Shown here piece after piece: positions 43,500 through 56,291 of a stretch of DNA of 64,000 bases. This DNA comes from Hemileia vastatrix (lineage: Eukaryota > Basidiomycota > Pucciniomycetes > Pucciniales > Zaghouaniaceae): contig JASXTE010000008.1 in NCBI GenBank assembly GCA_030280995.1, positions 5,351,001 through 5,415,000 of the forward strand, in the 5' to 3' direction. The notes under the pieces are model-generated. The model was not told the origin of the DNA. It ran no database searches and was given only the letters and a program-made list of their open reading frames with translations. Position 1 is the stretch's first letter. Each line of letters begins with the position of its first letter. A program made the translations under genes and the position numbers.

Positions 43500-45116
43500 T
43501 ACCCCAGAGGTGAAGTAGGAAAAAAAATTGTAACAATTCTCACAAGAGGTTCCCCATTGAAATCCAACATAGCAGAACTAGGAAACCACATATCAGGAAT
43601 ACCTATATGCATCCTATAGATTTTATCATAATAAAACCTCTCTTCTCCAACTTTTTTAGTTCAAAATTTCCTGGTATATCCTTTAATTGGTTCTGAATTC
43701 TACTCTTTGCTTTAGTAGAAGCTACCTTTCTAGCAGAATACACATAATATTCCCCTGCTATACAATTTTTATCTACTCTAGCAAAGAAACACAACTCCAA
43801 ACTACCAAATGAAGTTAAAATTTTACCTTAAGTACCTCTTTCCCTTAACCCTTATCAACTTTTACACCATCATTACCATCATTATTTTTCCCACTTTTAC
43901 CATTATCTTCATCACCAGAAATTTTTTCAAACCAGGGCCTCTTTTCACACATCATATTACTTCTAACTAAATCTGAGGGAGACTGACCTTCACTGGGCTT
44001 GATGTAAGATCCATCAGGAAAAATTATAAGCCTAACCATCAAATTTGACTCTACCAGAATTCAAGTACCTATCCAAATAAAAAAAATAACCAGATCCGTT
44101 CCCCCTCCTATCACAATAAGAGCAAACCTTGGATTTGCCATATCCACTTTTAAAACCATTTCCACCATTACCATTGCCATTTCCATTTTCAGAGAATTGA
44201 TTATTGTTTCCATTATAGCCAGAATTCCTCCTCTACTAACCCCTAGATTGATAAGAAGAAGAAGAAGTGGACACAAAAGGGGTCTTGTTGACCTTCTGTG
44301 TCTCTTGAACAAATTTTTGAGCTTCTTTGTTAAGTAAGTCAACTGATCCACCATCTGATTATTCAATTTACCCTCAACTTTATCAACCAGCTGTCCTATC
44401 TGAGACTTCTTGGCCTCTTGATCTTTTGCCCTAATATCATGATTTTTAGCCAGAACTTCACTAATATTGCTAACATACTGAGTACAATATTCCTGATAGC
44501 TTTCAAATACCATAAGCTTGAGGTTTGACTCCAAATTCTCCTTGATGATCTCCAGATCAGATAGTTTCTGTTCCCAATTAGGTGTACTATTCATCAGAAT
44601 TTTCCTAGATAACTCCTTTAGCACCTCCATCCTAATATTCCTACTAAATTCAAACAAAAAGATATCCTTTGCCTTATTTTCATGAGTAATTCCATCCACC
44701 AAAACCAGATATTCCACCACATCATTAAACTTCCCAAGGGTTTTCTTATATTACACCAAAGAAACAACACCAAATTTTGCCTGCAAGACACTAAAAATCT
44801 TTTTCAGGTCCACCATAGAATACCTAACACCTCATCTTTCCACAATCTCTTTTGACAACATAATCTGATCCCAATTTTTATAACCATCCATAGAAATGAC
44901 CTCCTTTTACAACTTTCTTTCCACAATAAAGAACATGATTTTATTCACCATGTCCAGATTAGAAGTCCCATCAACAGCAGAAGAAGCTTCATACCTTCTC
45001 AAAAACCATTCAACTTCCTCCACATTAAACTTGGGCCCATCCCAAGTTTTAATCCTAACTTATTCCATAACAGGACCATCAGTACTAGCAACACCAGATC
45101 CAGAAGCAAAAGACAT
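43500..45116 (-). pseudogene. Element E: degraded C-like Gag
   Basis: Begins at ATG 45116 (MSFASGSGVAS) and aligns with C's Gag: VRIKTWDGPKFN, MVDLKKIF, VVEYLVLVDGITHENKAKDIF, IFPDGSYIKPSEGQSPSDLV, and near 43560 a DFNGEPL match. At least four stops lie before 44750 and several frameshifts follow. The zinc knuckle (CSYCDRRGN, about 44110) has lost its histidine. Older than B, C and D. Confidence 0.75.
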
Positions 45117-45225
45117 TGAAAAAATAAAAGTTAAAATGTTAGAAAGAATAAAAGAAAGCAATCTTCTTTCAGACTAAGAGAGTCCAATTATCAATTAAGT
45201 TTGTTTAAAAGCCAGAAATTTTGAA

Positions 45226-45242
45226 CCCCATGTTGGGCACCA
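45226..45242 (-). promoter_or_regulatory. Primer binding site of element E
   Basis: Minus-strand TGGTGCCCAACATGGGG, one base off the C and D site. Confidence 0.7.
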
Positions 45243-45247
45243 CCAAT

Positions 45248-45620
45248 TTAGAAACACTCTTACATTTGCCTTGCTTTAAGCAGAATCCAAGGTAGTTGGA
45301 TCAACCTGAGAAATATCTTTCCATTTAATTAATATAGGAGTTCACAATTAACTGTGTTAAAATGTCTACTTGATAAGAAAATGAATTTTTGAAAGGTTAT
45401 TTTTAACAGTTTTGAGATTTTAGAATTGGTGTTCTTAAGTTAATATAATTGAATACAACAAAAAGTTGTACCAATGAAAAGTTATTTAAATGATTGAATT
45501 TATATTTTTTAAAGAGTCTTTATTTTTGTGAAAAGATTTTAATATTGAGTCCCTGGAGTTTAAAGCTTTCCAATGATACCCTATAAGTGTACATTTATGA
45601 GTTGTGTTATAAAATATATG
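45248..45620 (-). repeat. Diverged C-type LTR fragment of element E
   Basis: GCCTTGCTT..AGCAGAATCCAAGG (about 45276-45298) and CCAATGATACCCTATA (45570-45585) match C's LTR in order, with AT-rich diverged sequence between. The far end is not defined. Confidence 0.5.
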
Positions 45621-46467
45621 AAGTGTTATATTAAGATGTTATATTTATAAGAGTATTAAAAATTGTAAAATTTTATGATAAATTATGGTTGATATGTATT
45701 TTATTGTCTTCTGATGATGTATAATATCTATTTTTTAGTCTAATTTTGAGTCTAAAGCCTTTATATGCATAGTCCAGTTATATGCCTCCATTTCCCTTTT
45801 TGGAGTTTGTCTGGACTTTCCTGGAGCTTGTAGGGACTTCCATACTCAATTATAGCCTTAAAAAATTAATAAAAAATCTATAAAATTTAGGGTTGATAGG
45901 GATACATCTGGAAAACGTTTCTTTCAATTTTTGTAGTCTGTAAAACCCTATTCTCTGAGCTAAAAATCTATAAAGTTAAGTAAATCAGAGAAAATCACAA
46001 TTAATTAAAAATACTTAATAAAATAATTAAATATATCAGAAAAATAGTAAAAACTCCCAAAAAATTTCCAAAGGTTCTTGAGACTCTTGAATTTCTTTTA
46101 AATGAATTCTTATGAATATAAGAATGTTTCTTGCACTTTAATTAATGTCTTTCTCTTGATGCATTATTAGACCAACTTTCACTGTAAAACAAACCATTTT
46201 CTTTGTAATTAAAAATATTCTAAAATTAAATAACCCTTTAAATCTTTAAAATGAATGTCCCATAATAAATTTAAATTGACTTTTAGTGGTGTACTAATCT
46301 TTAGACTACCACACTGCTAGATGAAGCTCTTATTTTAGATTTAATTGAACAGAAATTAAATAACCAGACCTATGCAGCCACCCCCACTTTCTATTACCTA
46401 CCCTGTCACACCCACTTCAAACTGCCTAAAATAAACTTTAAAGATATGTATTTGAAAATTTATCAAT
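45621..46467. other. AT-rich spacer, nothing recognised
   Basis: Possibly the rest of element E's LTR and its flank. No open frame or repeat stands out. Confidence 0.4.
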
Positions 46468-46700
46468 TTTTTTTATTCCAGAATTTTATAAAAATATTAC
46501 TCAGCTTCAATTATAGTAATAATTCCTCTTATTAGTTTTTTGCGGAATTTTTTTAGGGTCATTTATTTTAAATTATTTAAGTCTTTTTTTTATTTCAGAA
46601 TTTTATAAAAATATTACTCTGCTTCAATTGAAGTAATAATTCCTCTTATTAGTTTTTTGTGGAATTTTTTTAGGGTCATTTATTTTAAATTATTTGAGTC
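46468..46700. repeat. 117-bp tandem duplication
   Basis: Two copies (GAATTTTATAAAAATATTAC at 46481 and again at 46598) about 95 percent identical over their length. Confidence 0.85.
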
Positions 46701-46766
46701 TTTTTTTAATTTTAAAATAATTTTCTTAATGTTTTTTTGACCAGTAAAATAATTTTTCAGAAAGTA

Positions 46767-47248
46767 AAATGTCTGTTTCTCCTGATTCAAGCCTTACACC
46801 TCTATCTTCATCTTTATCTTCTATATGATTTTCTTCAATATCTAGCTCTTTTCAGTCTTCATCAAGAACTTCAAACAAAAAAAAGATGAATAATCTTATC
46901 TGAAAAAAATGAAATTTAGGAAAGAAAAATTAATTTGGATAGTAGATTTTGCCACATATCCAACATTAAGTAGTATAATACTAAAGTTGAGAAAAATATA
47001 ATTATCAAAAGAAGTTACCAGAAGATATGAAATATCTAACCAAATTAGGAGAAAATGAATTTAAAGCATTTATTATTTATTCTTTTAAGCCTCAATTTAT
47101 TTATGAGAATCATTATTTTGATGTTTTAAAATATGATTCTTTAAATCAACTATCTGATCTCATCAAAACACTATATCAAATATCTTTGGCTTGCTTAACT
47201 ATTGAAAATAACAATATCTTGGGTAGTATTGTCAAGGGGTCCTTTTAG
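46767..47248 (+). pseudogene. Unrecognised degraded frame
   Basis: A Ser-rich start (MSVSPDSSLTPLSSSLSS at about 46770) is followed by stops, then an open frame 47027-47248 with EFKAFIIYSFKPQFIYENHY. It could be an old gag of another element. I do not recognise it and confidence that it was a gene is low. Confidence 0.2.
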
Positions 47249-47764
47249 TCTAGAAGATTTTACTGCGGTCCAAACAGTAGTGAAGGTGGATGACTCAAGA
47301 ATTTAAATCAAGGCATGTAGGTTTTTATCTTTTATAATTTATTACTCAATTTAAAGGTAAAAAAGGTATTATTATTATTACTTGAAGGGATTAGAATTAA
47401 ATAAATGTAAATACTAAAGCAGTAATAGTAGTAATGGAATTAATTTGATAGTATATAATAAATTGTAAGTGAGTGAAGAATGATCAAAAAACAACAAAAA
47501 TGGGAGGCCTTATATAGGCAAAAAGGAGAGAAACCACAAAGTTAAAAAATTCTATATACAGGAGTATAAGAGAAGAGAATATTCTATAATGAAATATTTC
47601 AAATATTAAGGTTGTTCTATAAAGAATGTATCATTATACTGTATTTACTGTTTATATCAAATTATTTCATTTATTTTAAAGATCCTGTAAATGTCACCTT
47701 TAAATAAATAATTTGAATTTTTATTTTTTTGTATTGATATATTTTTATTTCACCTCTCACCTGT
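47249..47764. other. AT-rich spacer, nothing recognised
   Basis: No gene or clear repeat. Confidence 0.5.
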
Positions 47765-47950
47765 CATGAGGACATTGTTAGGGAATAAAAATATGAGAGA
47801 CATTAGATTTAAATTTTTATTTGATTTACTTATACCAATTAGTTAAATTATTGTAAGTAAGTTATAAAGTAAATATAATAAATAAAATAAGAATTAATGG
47901 TGTGGCTTCATCCCAGTAAATAATTAATTACTTTACTGGGTAAGTGTAGT
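47765..47950 (-). repeat. Inverted partial LTR copy beside element F
   Basis: Reverse-complement match to F's LTR: GGTGTGGCTTCATCCCAGTAA against CTGAGATAAAGCCACACC, and TTAGGGAATAAAAAT against the TTTTTACTCCCTAAC block. It sits head to head with F's 5' LTR and makes an imperfect hairpin of about 140 bp at 47889-48030. Confidence 0.7.
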
Positions 47951-48724
47951 TGTCAGCCAAGCTACTAGACTTATCCAGTAAAATAATTAATTATCTTACT
48001 GAGATAAAGCCACACCTTTTTAATTCTTATTAATAATTAATTATCTTATATTTACTTATGTATTACTTAAAATAACTAACTAAGTACTAAAATTTAATTT
48101 AGTAATTAATAAAAATTAATAAATTTCCTGTGTATTTTTACTCCCTAACACCGTGCTCAATAATAAGTTGAAAAGGGAATAAAAATATTATTAAAATATT
48201 AAAGTCTAAAAAATTCAAATCTCTTTATTAAGAAATTTAAAATTCAGTTAGAATAACATTTTAATTCAAATGTTCTATACTATGTGTGACAATTTAAGTG
48301 AACTCAAAATTTATATCAAATAATGTGATACCTTTTATTGATGCATCATTTTAGCATAACTTTTATGTTCACATTCTTTCTTTTCATTAAGTTTTTTCTC
48401 TCACACTCCCTTATTGGATGTTGTTAAATCTGTGTGTTATCTCTCACCTTTTTTACTTTTGAAGGAATTCTTTTTACTTACCACTTTTATTACATATCTA
48501 TTAGATACAAAATTTATTACTATTTTTTATAACTTTAGTATTTACATCACCGTAACTCTAAGATATAAATTATAATAATATTTTAAAGAATTACCTCTTG
48601 AAACTTGAGTAAATTAATTAAAAGAAATAAATACTATGTACCTTGACTTTAAAAGTCCATTATTCCACTTAAATTTCTCGTTGGGCCTCCAATTGAACCT
48701 TCTAGACCAAAAGAACCATTGACA
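47951..48724 (+). repeat. 5' LTR of element F
   Basis: Starts TGTCAGCCAAGCTACTAGAC. Matches 55503-56291 along its length (TTTTTACTCCCTAACACC, GTTGGATGTTGTTAA). The last 18 bp of the 3' LTR are missing here. Confidence 0.85.
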
Positions 48725-49458
48725 GTTGGGATCATTTATGAATTGTCAACAGCGCATTGATAACTTGAGGCTGGAGACCAAGGTACCGTTGATCTCGAGG
48801 TACTTATAGGGAGGAGTGGACAATAAAAAGAACAAACAACATCAGTCACGTGACTTATTTTTTGCTGCAAACGGGAATCAAACCACCCTCCAAAGTTTAA
48901 GCTCATATATTTAAAATACTCATATATATTTGTGGTAATTATATTGATTACTATTTGTGGGTCACTTTGCTCTTTTCATAGTCTATGTATTTCTTTTTAC
49001 TCAGCACTCTGTAAGTGGCATTAATTTGCTCATTTTACAGGGCAAGGTGCCTGGTAAATTAGAATGTTTATTTTCCTAGTTGACCAAGATAGAACTATAC
49101 TGTTCTTTGTCCTAGAAGTAATATAAATTTTTTTTAATTATTATATTATATTATTTTTTTCAGTTGACTTTGTCCTGATAAATTAAATTAAAATATTTTT
49201 GTTTCAGTTGAAAAATTTTCCAGACAATAAAATATTGAAAATTAATAAAAATTAATTATATTAAATTATTTCAGTTGACAATAAGTCCTGATAATTATAT
49301 TATTTCAGTTGAAATTAAGTCCTGATAATTAATTTCAGTTGAAATTAAGTCCTGGTAATTAAATTTTTCTTCTTCTTATTTTTCTTTAAATAAAGCAAAA
49401 ATAAAAAAACTAATAAATTCTTAATATTTTCTTCCCTCAGTTCAGCTTAAATTACAAT
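48725..49458 (+). other. Leader of element F with repeated acceptor-like units
   Basis: 49150-49360 holds five units of TTTCAGTTGA, most followed by AAGTCCTGATAATTA. The block before gag ends TTCTTCCCTCAG, a good 3' splice site. TTTTCCTAGTTGACCA is shared with A's leader. A leader intron is possible. Confidence 0.55.
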
Positions 49459-49782
49459 ATGACTGATCAAGGTGCTTCTGCTGGATGTGATGAGGAATTA
49501 AATTTAATTGATTATGATGAAGCTACTTCTGTAAGTTCTTCTTTGACTACAAAATTGGCTCAAATCAATCAATTACTGGACCAATCAGGATGTGGAAATG
49601 GAGAAAGTGAAATTACTAGTGGAGAGAACTGCTCAGGAACAAAAGCCTTCCATAAAGCCCCCAGAAGAGCTTCAAAAAGGCTTCAAAATAAAAAATATTC
49701 CCTTACCTCAGCAAGTGAAAAATCTCTCCACCCACATAACGGAACTGAGGACAGAAAACCTAAAACTGAGAGCAAGAACTAA
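49459..49782 (+). pseudogene. Element F Gag N-terminal frame (frame 1 of dual-coding segment)
   Basis: ATG 49459 (MTDQGASAGCDEELNL), acidic IDYDEATSVSSS, RRASKRLQNKK, EDRK, then TAA 49780-49782. The frame reopens and, past one more TAA near 49978, joins gag at 50050. In A the same frame runs on to 9556, so the stops here look like decay. Landmarks match A in order. Confidence 0.6.
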
Positions 49783-50056
49783 CTCTCTAGAAGACAAGGT
49801 AAGAAAAATAGATTCCTTTCTTCAAGAGAAGAGGAGACCTCCTCCCCCCAGGGATCTTCCACAATTGACTCCCCAACAACCAGAAAAGGTGGAAGTGTCA
49901 AAGTGGCAGTGGGATTATCTGTACCAGCATCAGCAGCCTCAAATGCCTCAGGCAGGTCTGTCAAGAACCAGTCAGTTTAACCCCACACCTCCTCACCCTT
50001 ATCAAGGAGGGAGAAAAAGAAAAAACAACATTCAGTTCTTTCCCAAGCCTTGGTAA
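49592..50056 (+). CDS. Overprinted coiled-coil / proline-rich protein of element F (ORF B)
   Basis: 154 codons with no stop, although the rest of F is riddled with them. GFKIKNIPLPQQVKNLSTH leads into a coiled coil, then Pro-rich RRPPPPRDLPQ, W-Q-W-D-Y-L, TPPHPYQGGRKRK and a final Pro-Trp. It aligns along its length with A's ORF B (9609-10199). It overlaps frame 1 for 191 bp. The stop is TGGTAAGC, again donor-like (GTAAGC) and overlapping the gag frame at 50050. The true start is uncertain: it could lie earlier or depend on splicing. Confidence 0.65.
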   Translation: MEMEKVKLLVERTAQEQKPSIKPPEELQKGFKIKNIPLPQQVKNLSTHITELRTENLKLRARTNSLEDKVRKIDSFLQEKRRPPPPRDLPQLTPQQPEKVEVSKWQWDYLYQHQQPQMPQAGLSRTSQFNPTPPHPYQGGRKRKNNIQFFPKPW

Positions 50057-53000
50057 GCCCCTCTATTGAATCTCAAGTACCATTTCTTGTTGCTGATTCA
50101 GTTCCTTCAGGTAATTCTGGAAGAGGAGATGAAACTGTGAAACCATTAGAGGCTTATAGGAGTAGACAAATTGCTCAATATTCTAATGTATCTAATCCTT
50201 TGGTTTTAATTGCTACTTCAATGATAAATCCTGATATGGCTGTTATTGATGAAACACTTGATCCTGAGTTTTATGAGAATCTGGAAAGTTACTCTGTTTC
50301 CTTATTGAGAAACACTCCAGATGTTGCAAAAATTAATGATGAATATTTGAGAGATATTATTGCTAAACAAAATCATATCATGAACAATATGCAATTGACT
50401 CAAAATTTTAATAGTTTGTTAACTGAACAGGGTTATCAATCATTGAGGAGTTAATTACAGAGAGTATCTGATGATTTATTCAATTAAAAAGTAACTCATG
50501 AAAAGAAACTTGCTTTATGGAAAAATATCCAAAATGATTTGCCTAAACTACAAGATACTGTGTCCATCTGTTGCCAGGAGCTAGAGGGACATAAGTTGAA
50601 CCTGAAAAGATTGACTGATCATTATTCATCTTTTCAAAATAAAAACCAGTTATCATTTGCAACCATCAATGAGAGTTTATCTAGTCTTCCAAAAGTGAAA
50701 ACCAGATTAACAACCATTGAAGAAAAATTGAATTCATTATTTAATGATCATAAATATTCTGACATTTCTTTGAAGGAACATATGGTGCAGGATACTCCAA
50801 TTTTACCTGTTTCTAGTTCATCCAAAGTGAAATAAGGTCCAGAAATGCCTGTCGATATCACTGAGTTTCCATCAAAAATTGATGATGTACCAGGATCTTC
50901 CAAAGAGGGATTAAACAATTAAAATACTACACAATAGGAGAAATTACAGCTGCTTCTTACTCAGAAACAAGCTAGTACTAAGGAGAATACTTCAAATCAA
51001 AAGAATTGGCCAAAACTCGACCAGTATCCAACATTTGATGGTGACTCTTCTTCTGATTGGCAGCAATTAATTTGCAGAATTGATAACTTAAAAAATTCTT
51101 ACAAACTCCCATATGAGGAAATTGTGGCTAACATAATTTCTTGGTTTAACAATGTAGCCCTAATGTGGCATGAATCTGTTCTCTTGGATAAAGATTACTA
51201 CTCATGGGAAGATTGGAAGAAATTAATTAAAGCACAATTTGGTAGCTCCAAGTTTAGGATAGCTCAACAAAGGCAGTATGAAGAAACTAGATATAGCTCT
51301 TCTACTGATAAAACTATTGAATTTATAATGAAACTTATAAAAATCATGAGGGCAATGGACCCAAATATGGAGTTTGAATTATAGAAGGACAGGATCCTTT
51401 AAAAATTACCCATGTCTTTGAGAGACTTTATAGTGGCTAGGACTGAGTTCTCCAGAGAACCTTCTTCTTTCACTAATAATTGTAATGAGATCCTTCTATA
51501 AAACAAGTATGATTCCAGAAGATTCATTCCTAGAAGCCCTTGGGAGAAAGCCTCCAATTACCAACAGAAACCTCTGGAAAAGGTTGGTAAACCTTCTGCC
51601 CCTGTTGCACCTAAAAAGTATGCAACAAACAATTGCTTTGAGTGCAGCAAGCCTTGCCAGAAAGGACATGTTTGTGACAAGAAGATCAATCTTGTTGAAC
51701 AAACTGAGGAACATGCTGATGAAACAATAGCACTAGATGAGACTTCAAGTGATTGTGCCAGAAGTATTTCATATGAATCTCAGCAGGAAATTTTGATTCT
51801 GGAAGAAGATATTCATTATTTAAATACTATTAATATTGTAAATAATGATTTATCTACAGTTGACAATGCTCAGATCTTAAAGAACATTGAGGATAGCTCA
51901 ATTGTTATTGCCCCTCTCAAGGCACTAGTCTTGATCAATGGAACCAACATTGATGTTGTTTTGGATTCTGGAGCTGGAGGAAGTGTAGTATCTGAAAAAG
52001 TACTTGCTTCAGTGGATCAAGACTATAAATCAAAACTGATGCCTATCATTTCTGAAAATTGGAGAGTTTATGGATCTGTTTTGTCCCCCATTGGTAAATA
52101 AAAAGCCACATTGTTTTTTAAATATAACCATGGTTTTGTAAGAGCTATATGTGATTTTGTTGTCATGAAAAATGATAACTTAAGCAGTTGGTTTATTATA
52201 GGAAATGATATTTTAACCAAGTATGGCATAAAATTGAATCCTTCAATCCAATGTTTCAAAATTGGGATGAATGGGAAGAGAAAATTTAAGATTTCCTCCC
52301 CCTGAAAATTGTTAAAACCAGAATTGAACACATGTAATTCTGTGGTTCAATAAAAAGGAAGATCTACAAAAGAAATGCATGCCCTTATGTCTGAAATTGA
52401 CAATTCTTCCATTGGAGAACAAATTTCTTGTGAGGATAAAGATTCCATAATTAAATTGAGAAAATCTTTTCCTATGGCCTTTGCTCATGGGTCACATGAA
52501 TTAGGATTGGTAAAAGAAGAAATGAAGCTTTCATTATCTTGTCTATTAACTGAAATACCACCTAGTTTAAAGAAGAATCCTTATCCTGCTTCTCCCAAAA
52601 AGAGAAAAGATATTGAAGACAATATCTCTACTCTTTTGAAAATGAATATTATTGAAAAGGCAGTTGAAACACCTAAATATTGTGTTATCTCACCTGTCCT
52701 AATTTCTTATGAGAAAGATAAAGCCAGGTTATGTGGTGATTATAGAGCATTAAATACTTATACTGTTGATGATATCTATCCTTTACCTAGAATTAGCTCT
52801 ATACATGCTACCTTACAAGGTGCTAAATATATCAGCTGTTTGGATGGTAACAAGGGATATCACCAGGTACCTGTTGAGAAAAATTCCCAGAACTTTCTGA
52901 TGATTGCTACTCAAATGGGTATTTATAAGTATGTTAGGATGCCATTTGGCCCTAAAAATCCCCTTCAGTTTCTCAAAAATTTATGGGTAACACATTTCAT

Positions 53001-55469
53001 CAAGAGATAATTGAAGGATGGCTGATGGTTTATATTGATGATATCATTATATTCTCAAAAACGTTTGAGGACCATCTTAACCACCTGTGTAAAGTGTTCC
53101 ACAAAATGGATAAAATAAATATGACACTTGCTTTGAAGAAATGCAAATTTTGTTTCCATTCTCTTAAAGTACTTGGTCATGTTGTTTCATGGTTACAGAT
53201 ATGTGTTTATCAAAACAAAGTGGCAGCCGTACAACAGGTAAAGGCTCCTACCACAGTTAGAGACTCCAGAGTTTTTTGGGAATGTGTGGATACTATAGAC
53301 AGTATATTAAAAATTACCAAGTCATAGCTTTACCTCTTACCCAATTAACTAGAAAAGATGTTTCTTTTGTCTGGAATAGTGAAAGACAGAGAGCTTTTGA
53401 AACTATGAAACACTGTTTTATGTCAGCACCAATTCTTGCTTTACCTGACTTTAATCAACCATTTGTTTTGTACACTGATTCCAGTTTTATTGGTCTTGGT
53501 TCTACCCTCCATAAAAAACAAGCAACAAATGATAAAGTATCAGATGTAGTAATTTGTTATATTTCAAGAACCTTAAGAAATAGTGAATTGAAATATGGTG
53601 CCACTCAGCTTGAATGTTTAGAAGTAGTGTGGGCTCTAGAGAAGCTACATCATTACCTAGATGACCAATAATTAGAACTTGTCACTGACTGCAATGCAGT
53701 TAAATCCCTTTTAAACTTGAAAACACCTAACAGACATTTGTTCAGATGGCAGTTAGCTGTTCAAGAATAAAGGGGAAGTATGACAATTCTTCAAAGGCCT
53801 GGTATTGTTTACTCAAATGTGGATATTTTATCAAGGTTACCTTTACCAAATAATGACTCTAATCCTGCTTATGATCCTGAGGGTGAAATTATTCATATTC
53901 ATGGGATATATGTGGTTGATATGGAGGAAGAGCTATTACAGATTATTCTGGATTCATATGATAAGGACACTGACTTAAAAAATTTATGCACCATATTAAA
54001 TGATCCAAAGAATGCTTCAATACAAGCATTAATTAAAACCCTTCCTCCAAAGTACCAGAAGTCTTTGGAAAAAGGTAAATTTTCAATTGATGAAGGATAT
54101 CTATATTATAGAAGGAATTTGAGTAATGTTATTGTTATTCCTCTTTCTATGAGAGAAATCATCTTGAAAATTTGTCATGATGACATATTAGCTGGACATT
54201 TTGATCTTGAAAAAAATGATCAGAATTAAGAACATGGCTTGGTGGGTTAATATGTCTGAAGACACAAAATTATATGTTGAATCTTGTGATTCTTGCCAAA
54301 AATCAAAAAGGTTGACTGGTAAAAGAGCAGTATTAATGCAACATATTGAACCTCCTGATGCACCATGGCAGATAATGAACATAGATTTTGTAATCGGATT
54401 ACCTATTGCTGGAAAAGACAGTTATAACTCTTTTTGGGTTATTGTGGACAGATTCTAAAAAATGTGTAAATTTATCCCTACCCACAAGGATGTTTCCAGT
54501 AAAGAATTAGCTTTCTTATGGTGGTCCCATATGTTTAATACTGCTGGTTTTCCTAAAGCCATAATCTCTGAAAGAGACCCTAAATTTACTTCTGAATTTT
54601 GGATGTCTCTGATGGATGTTTGTGGTTGTGATCTGAAACTATCTACTGCCCATCACCCTCAGACTGATGGATTAGCTGAAAGAATGATTCAGACTTTAGA
54701 GGACATGATAAGAAGGTATTGTGCCTTTGGCCTAGATTATAAAGACAATGACTGATTCACTCATGATTGGGTTACCTTACTTCCTGGGTTGGAATTTGCT
54801 TATAATAGCACTGTTCATTCTGTTACTTAAATAAAGCCTTTCAAGTTCTGGCTTAGATATGTTCCAAATACTCCTGCCCAAATTCTCAATAATAAAATAC
54901 CTAAATTGGATTTACATCCTGGTGTAAAATCTTTTCTTCAAATGCAAAAACGTTGCAGAAATAATGCTGAAAAATGTATTGAAAAATCCTTTGAATATGA
55001 GACGAAGAGATGGGAAAAATCCCATAAAGAATACACTTTTAAAAAGGGTGATGAAGTGTTGATTTCTACAGTACACTTCAATTTAAAAGGAAATAACAAA
55101 TTAAAAGACACATTTGTAGGTCCATTTGTTGTCAGAAGAATGATTGGTGATAATGCAGTTGAAGTTATTTTGTATTCTCCATATGACAGAAAACATCCTA
55201 TTTTTCCAATATCTCTTTTGAAACCTTACACATCCAATAGTGTTTTATTTCCAAAAAGGAGGGGAAGACCAAAGAAAACCCCTAACAAAATCACTGAGAC
55301 AGCAGAAATTGATAAGATTCTGAATGACAGAATAGTTACTGCTAAAAAAGGTACTGAATACTTATTGAGATTAAAGAATAAATTATCTGAATATGATTCT
55401 TGGATACCTGGGAAGGAGATATCTAATCTTCCTACTCTACTAAAGAATTATATAAAGAAAAAATCATAG
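50050..55469 (+). pseudogene. Element F Gag-Pol, heavily decayed
   Basis: Coiled-coil gag (50050-50835), gag core with NVALMWHESV (51150), knuckle C-x2-C-x7-H-x-C (about 51635), protease VVLDSGAGG (51950), RT with YIDD (53030), RNase H YTDSSF (53470), integrase C-x2-C (about 54285) and D, D, E in NIDF, SERD and LAERM. SERD retains the catalytic D. The chromodomain-like end AEIDKILNDR/DSWIPGKEISN closes at TAG 55467-55469. Stops replace Tyr, Trp, Lys, Glu and Arg codons at many sites (for example 51381, 52099, 53669, 54456, 54828). Frameshifts lie near 52970, 53260 and 54200. The intact tail completes the chromodomain truncated in A. Confidence 0.85.
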
Positions 55470-55490
55470 CATTTTTTTTATTGTTTTTAT

Positions 55491-55502
55491 GGAGTGAGGG
55501 AA
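55491..55502 (+). promoter_or_regulatory. Polypurine tract of element F
   Basis: GGAGTGAGGGAA directly before the 3' LTR; A has GGAGTGAGGATG. Confidence 0.75.
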
Positions 55503-56291
55503 TGTCAGCGAGGCTACTAGACTTATCCAGTAAATCAATTAATTATCTTACTGAGATTAATCCCTGCCATTTAAATTCTTATTTATAATTAATTATCTTA
55601 TATTTACTTATGTATTACTTACAATAAACTAATTACAATAAGTAAATTTAGTAATTAATAAAAATTAAAAAATGTCCTGTGTATTTTTACTCCCTAACAC
55701 CATGCTCAATAATAAGTTGAAAAGGGAATAAAAATATCATTAAAATATTAAAGTCCAAAAAATTCAAATCCCTTTAGTAAGAAATTTAAAATTCAGTTAA
55801 AATAACATTTTAATTCAAATGTTCTATACTAAGTGTGACAGTTTAAGGGAACTCAAAATTTATATCAAATAATGTGATATCTTTTATTGATGCATCATTT
55901 TAGTATAATTTTTATGTTCACATTCTTTCTTTTCATTAAGTTTTTTATCTCACACTCCCTTGTTGGATGTTGTTAACTCTGTGTGTTATCTCTCACCTTT
56001 TTTACTTTTGAAGGAATTCTTTTTACTTACCACTTTTATTACATATTTATTAGATACAAAATTTATTACTTTTTTTTATAACTTTAGAATTTACATCACC
56101 GTAACTCTAAGATATAAATCATAATAATATTTGAAAGCATTACCTCTTGAAACTTGAGTAAATTAATCAAAAGAAATAAATACCACATACCTTGACTTTA
56201 AAAGACCATTACTCCACTTAAATTCCTTGTTGGACCTCCAATTGAACCTTCTAGTCCAAAAAACCCACCAACAGTAGTAGCCTGGCTGACA
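55503..56291 (+). repeat. 3' LTR of element F
   Basis: 789 bp, TGTCAGCGAGGC...GCCTGGCTGACA, with TGTCAG/CTGACA inverted ends. Confidence 0.9.

Larger units (their letters stand above)
47951..56291 (+). mobile_element. Element F: decayed chromovirus-type Ty3/gypsy element, relative of A
   Basis: 5' LTR 47951-48724, leader, overlapping gag frames, gag-pol, purine tract, 3' LTR 55503-56291. Proteins align with A throughout, but the LTR family differs from A's. More than a dozen stops and several frameshifts make it older than A. No clean target duplication was found (GTAGT before, AGTAT after). Confidence 0.88.

Noticed and set aside
43240..43536. 98-codon minus frame across the D/E junction
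   Set aside because: Spans a junction between two unrelated pieces; chance frame.
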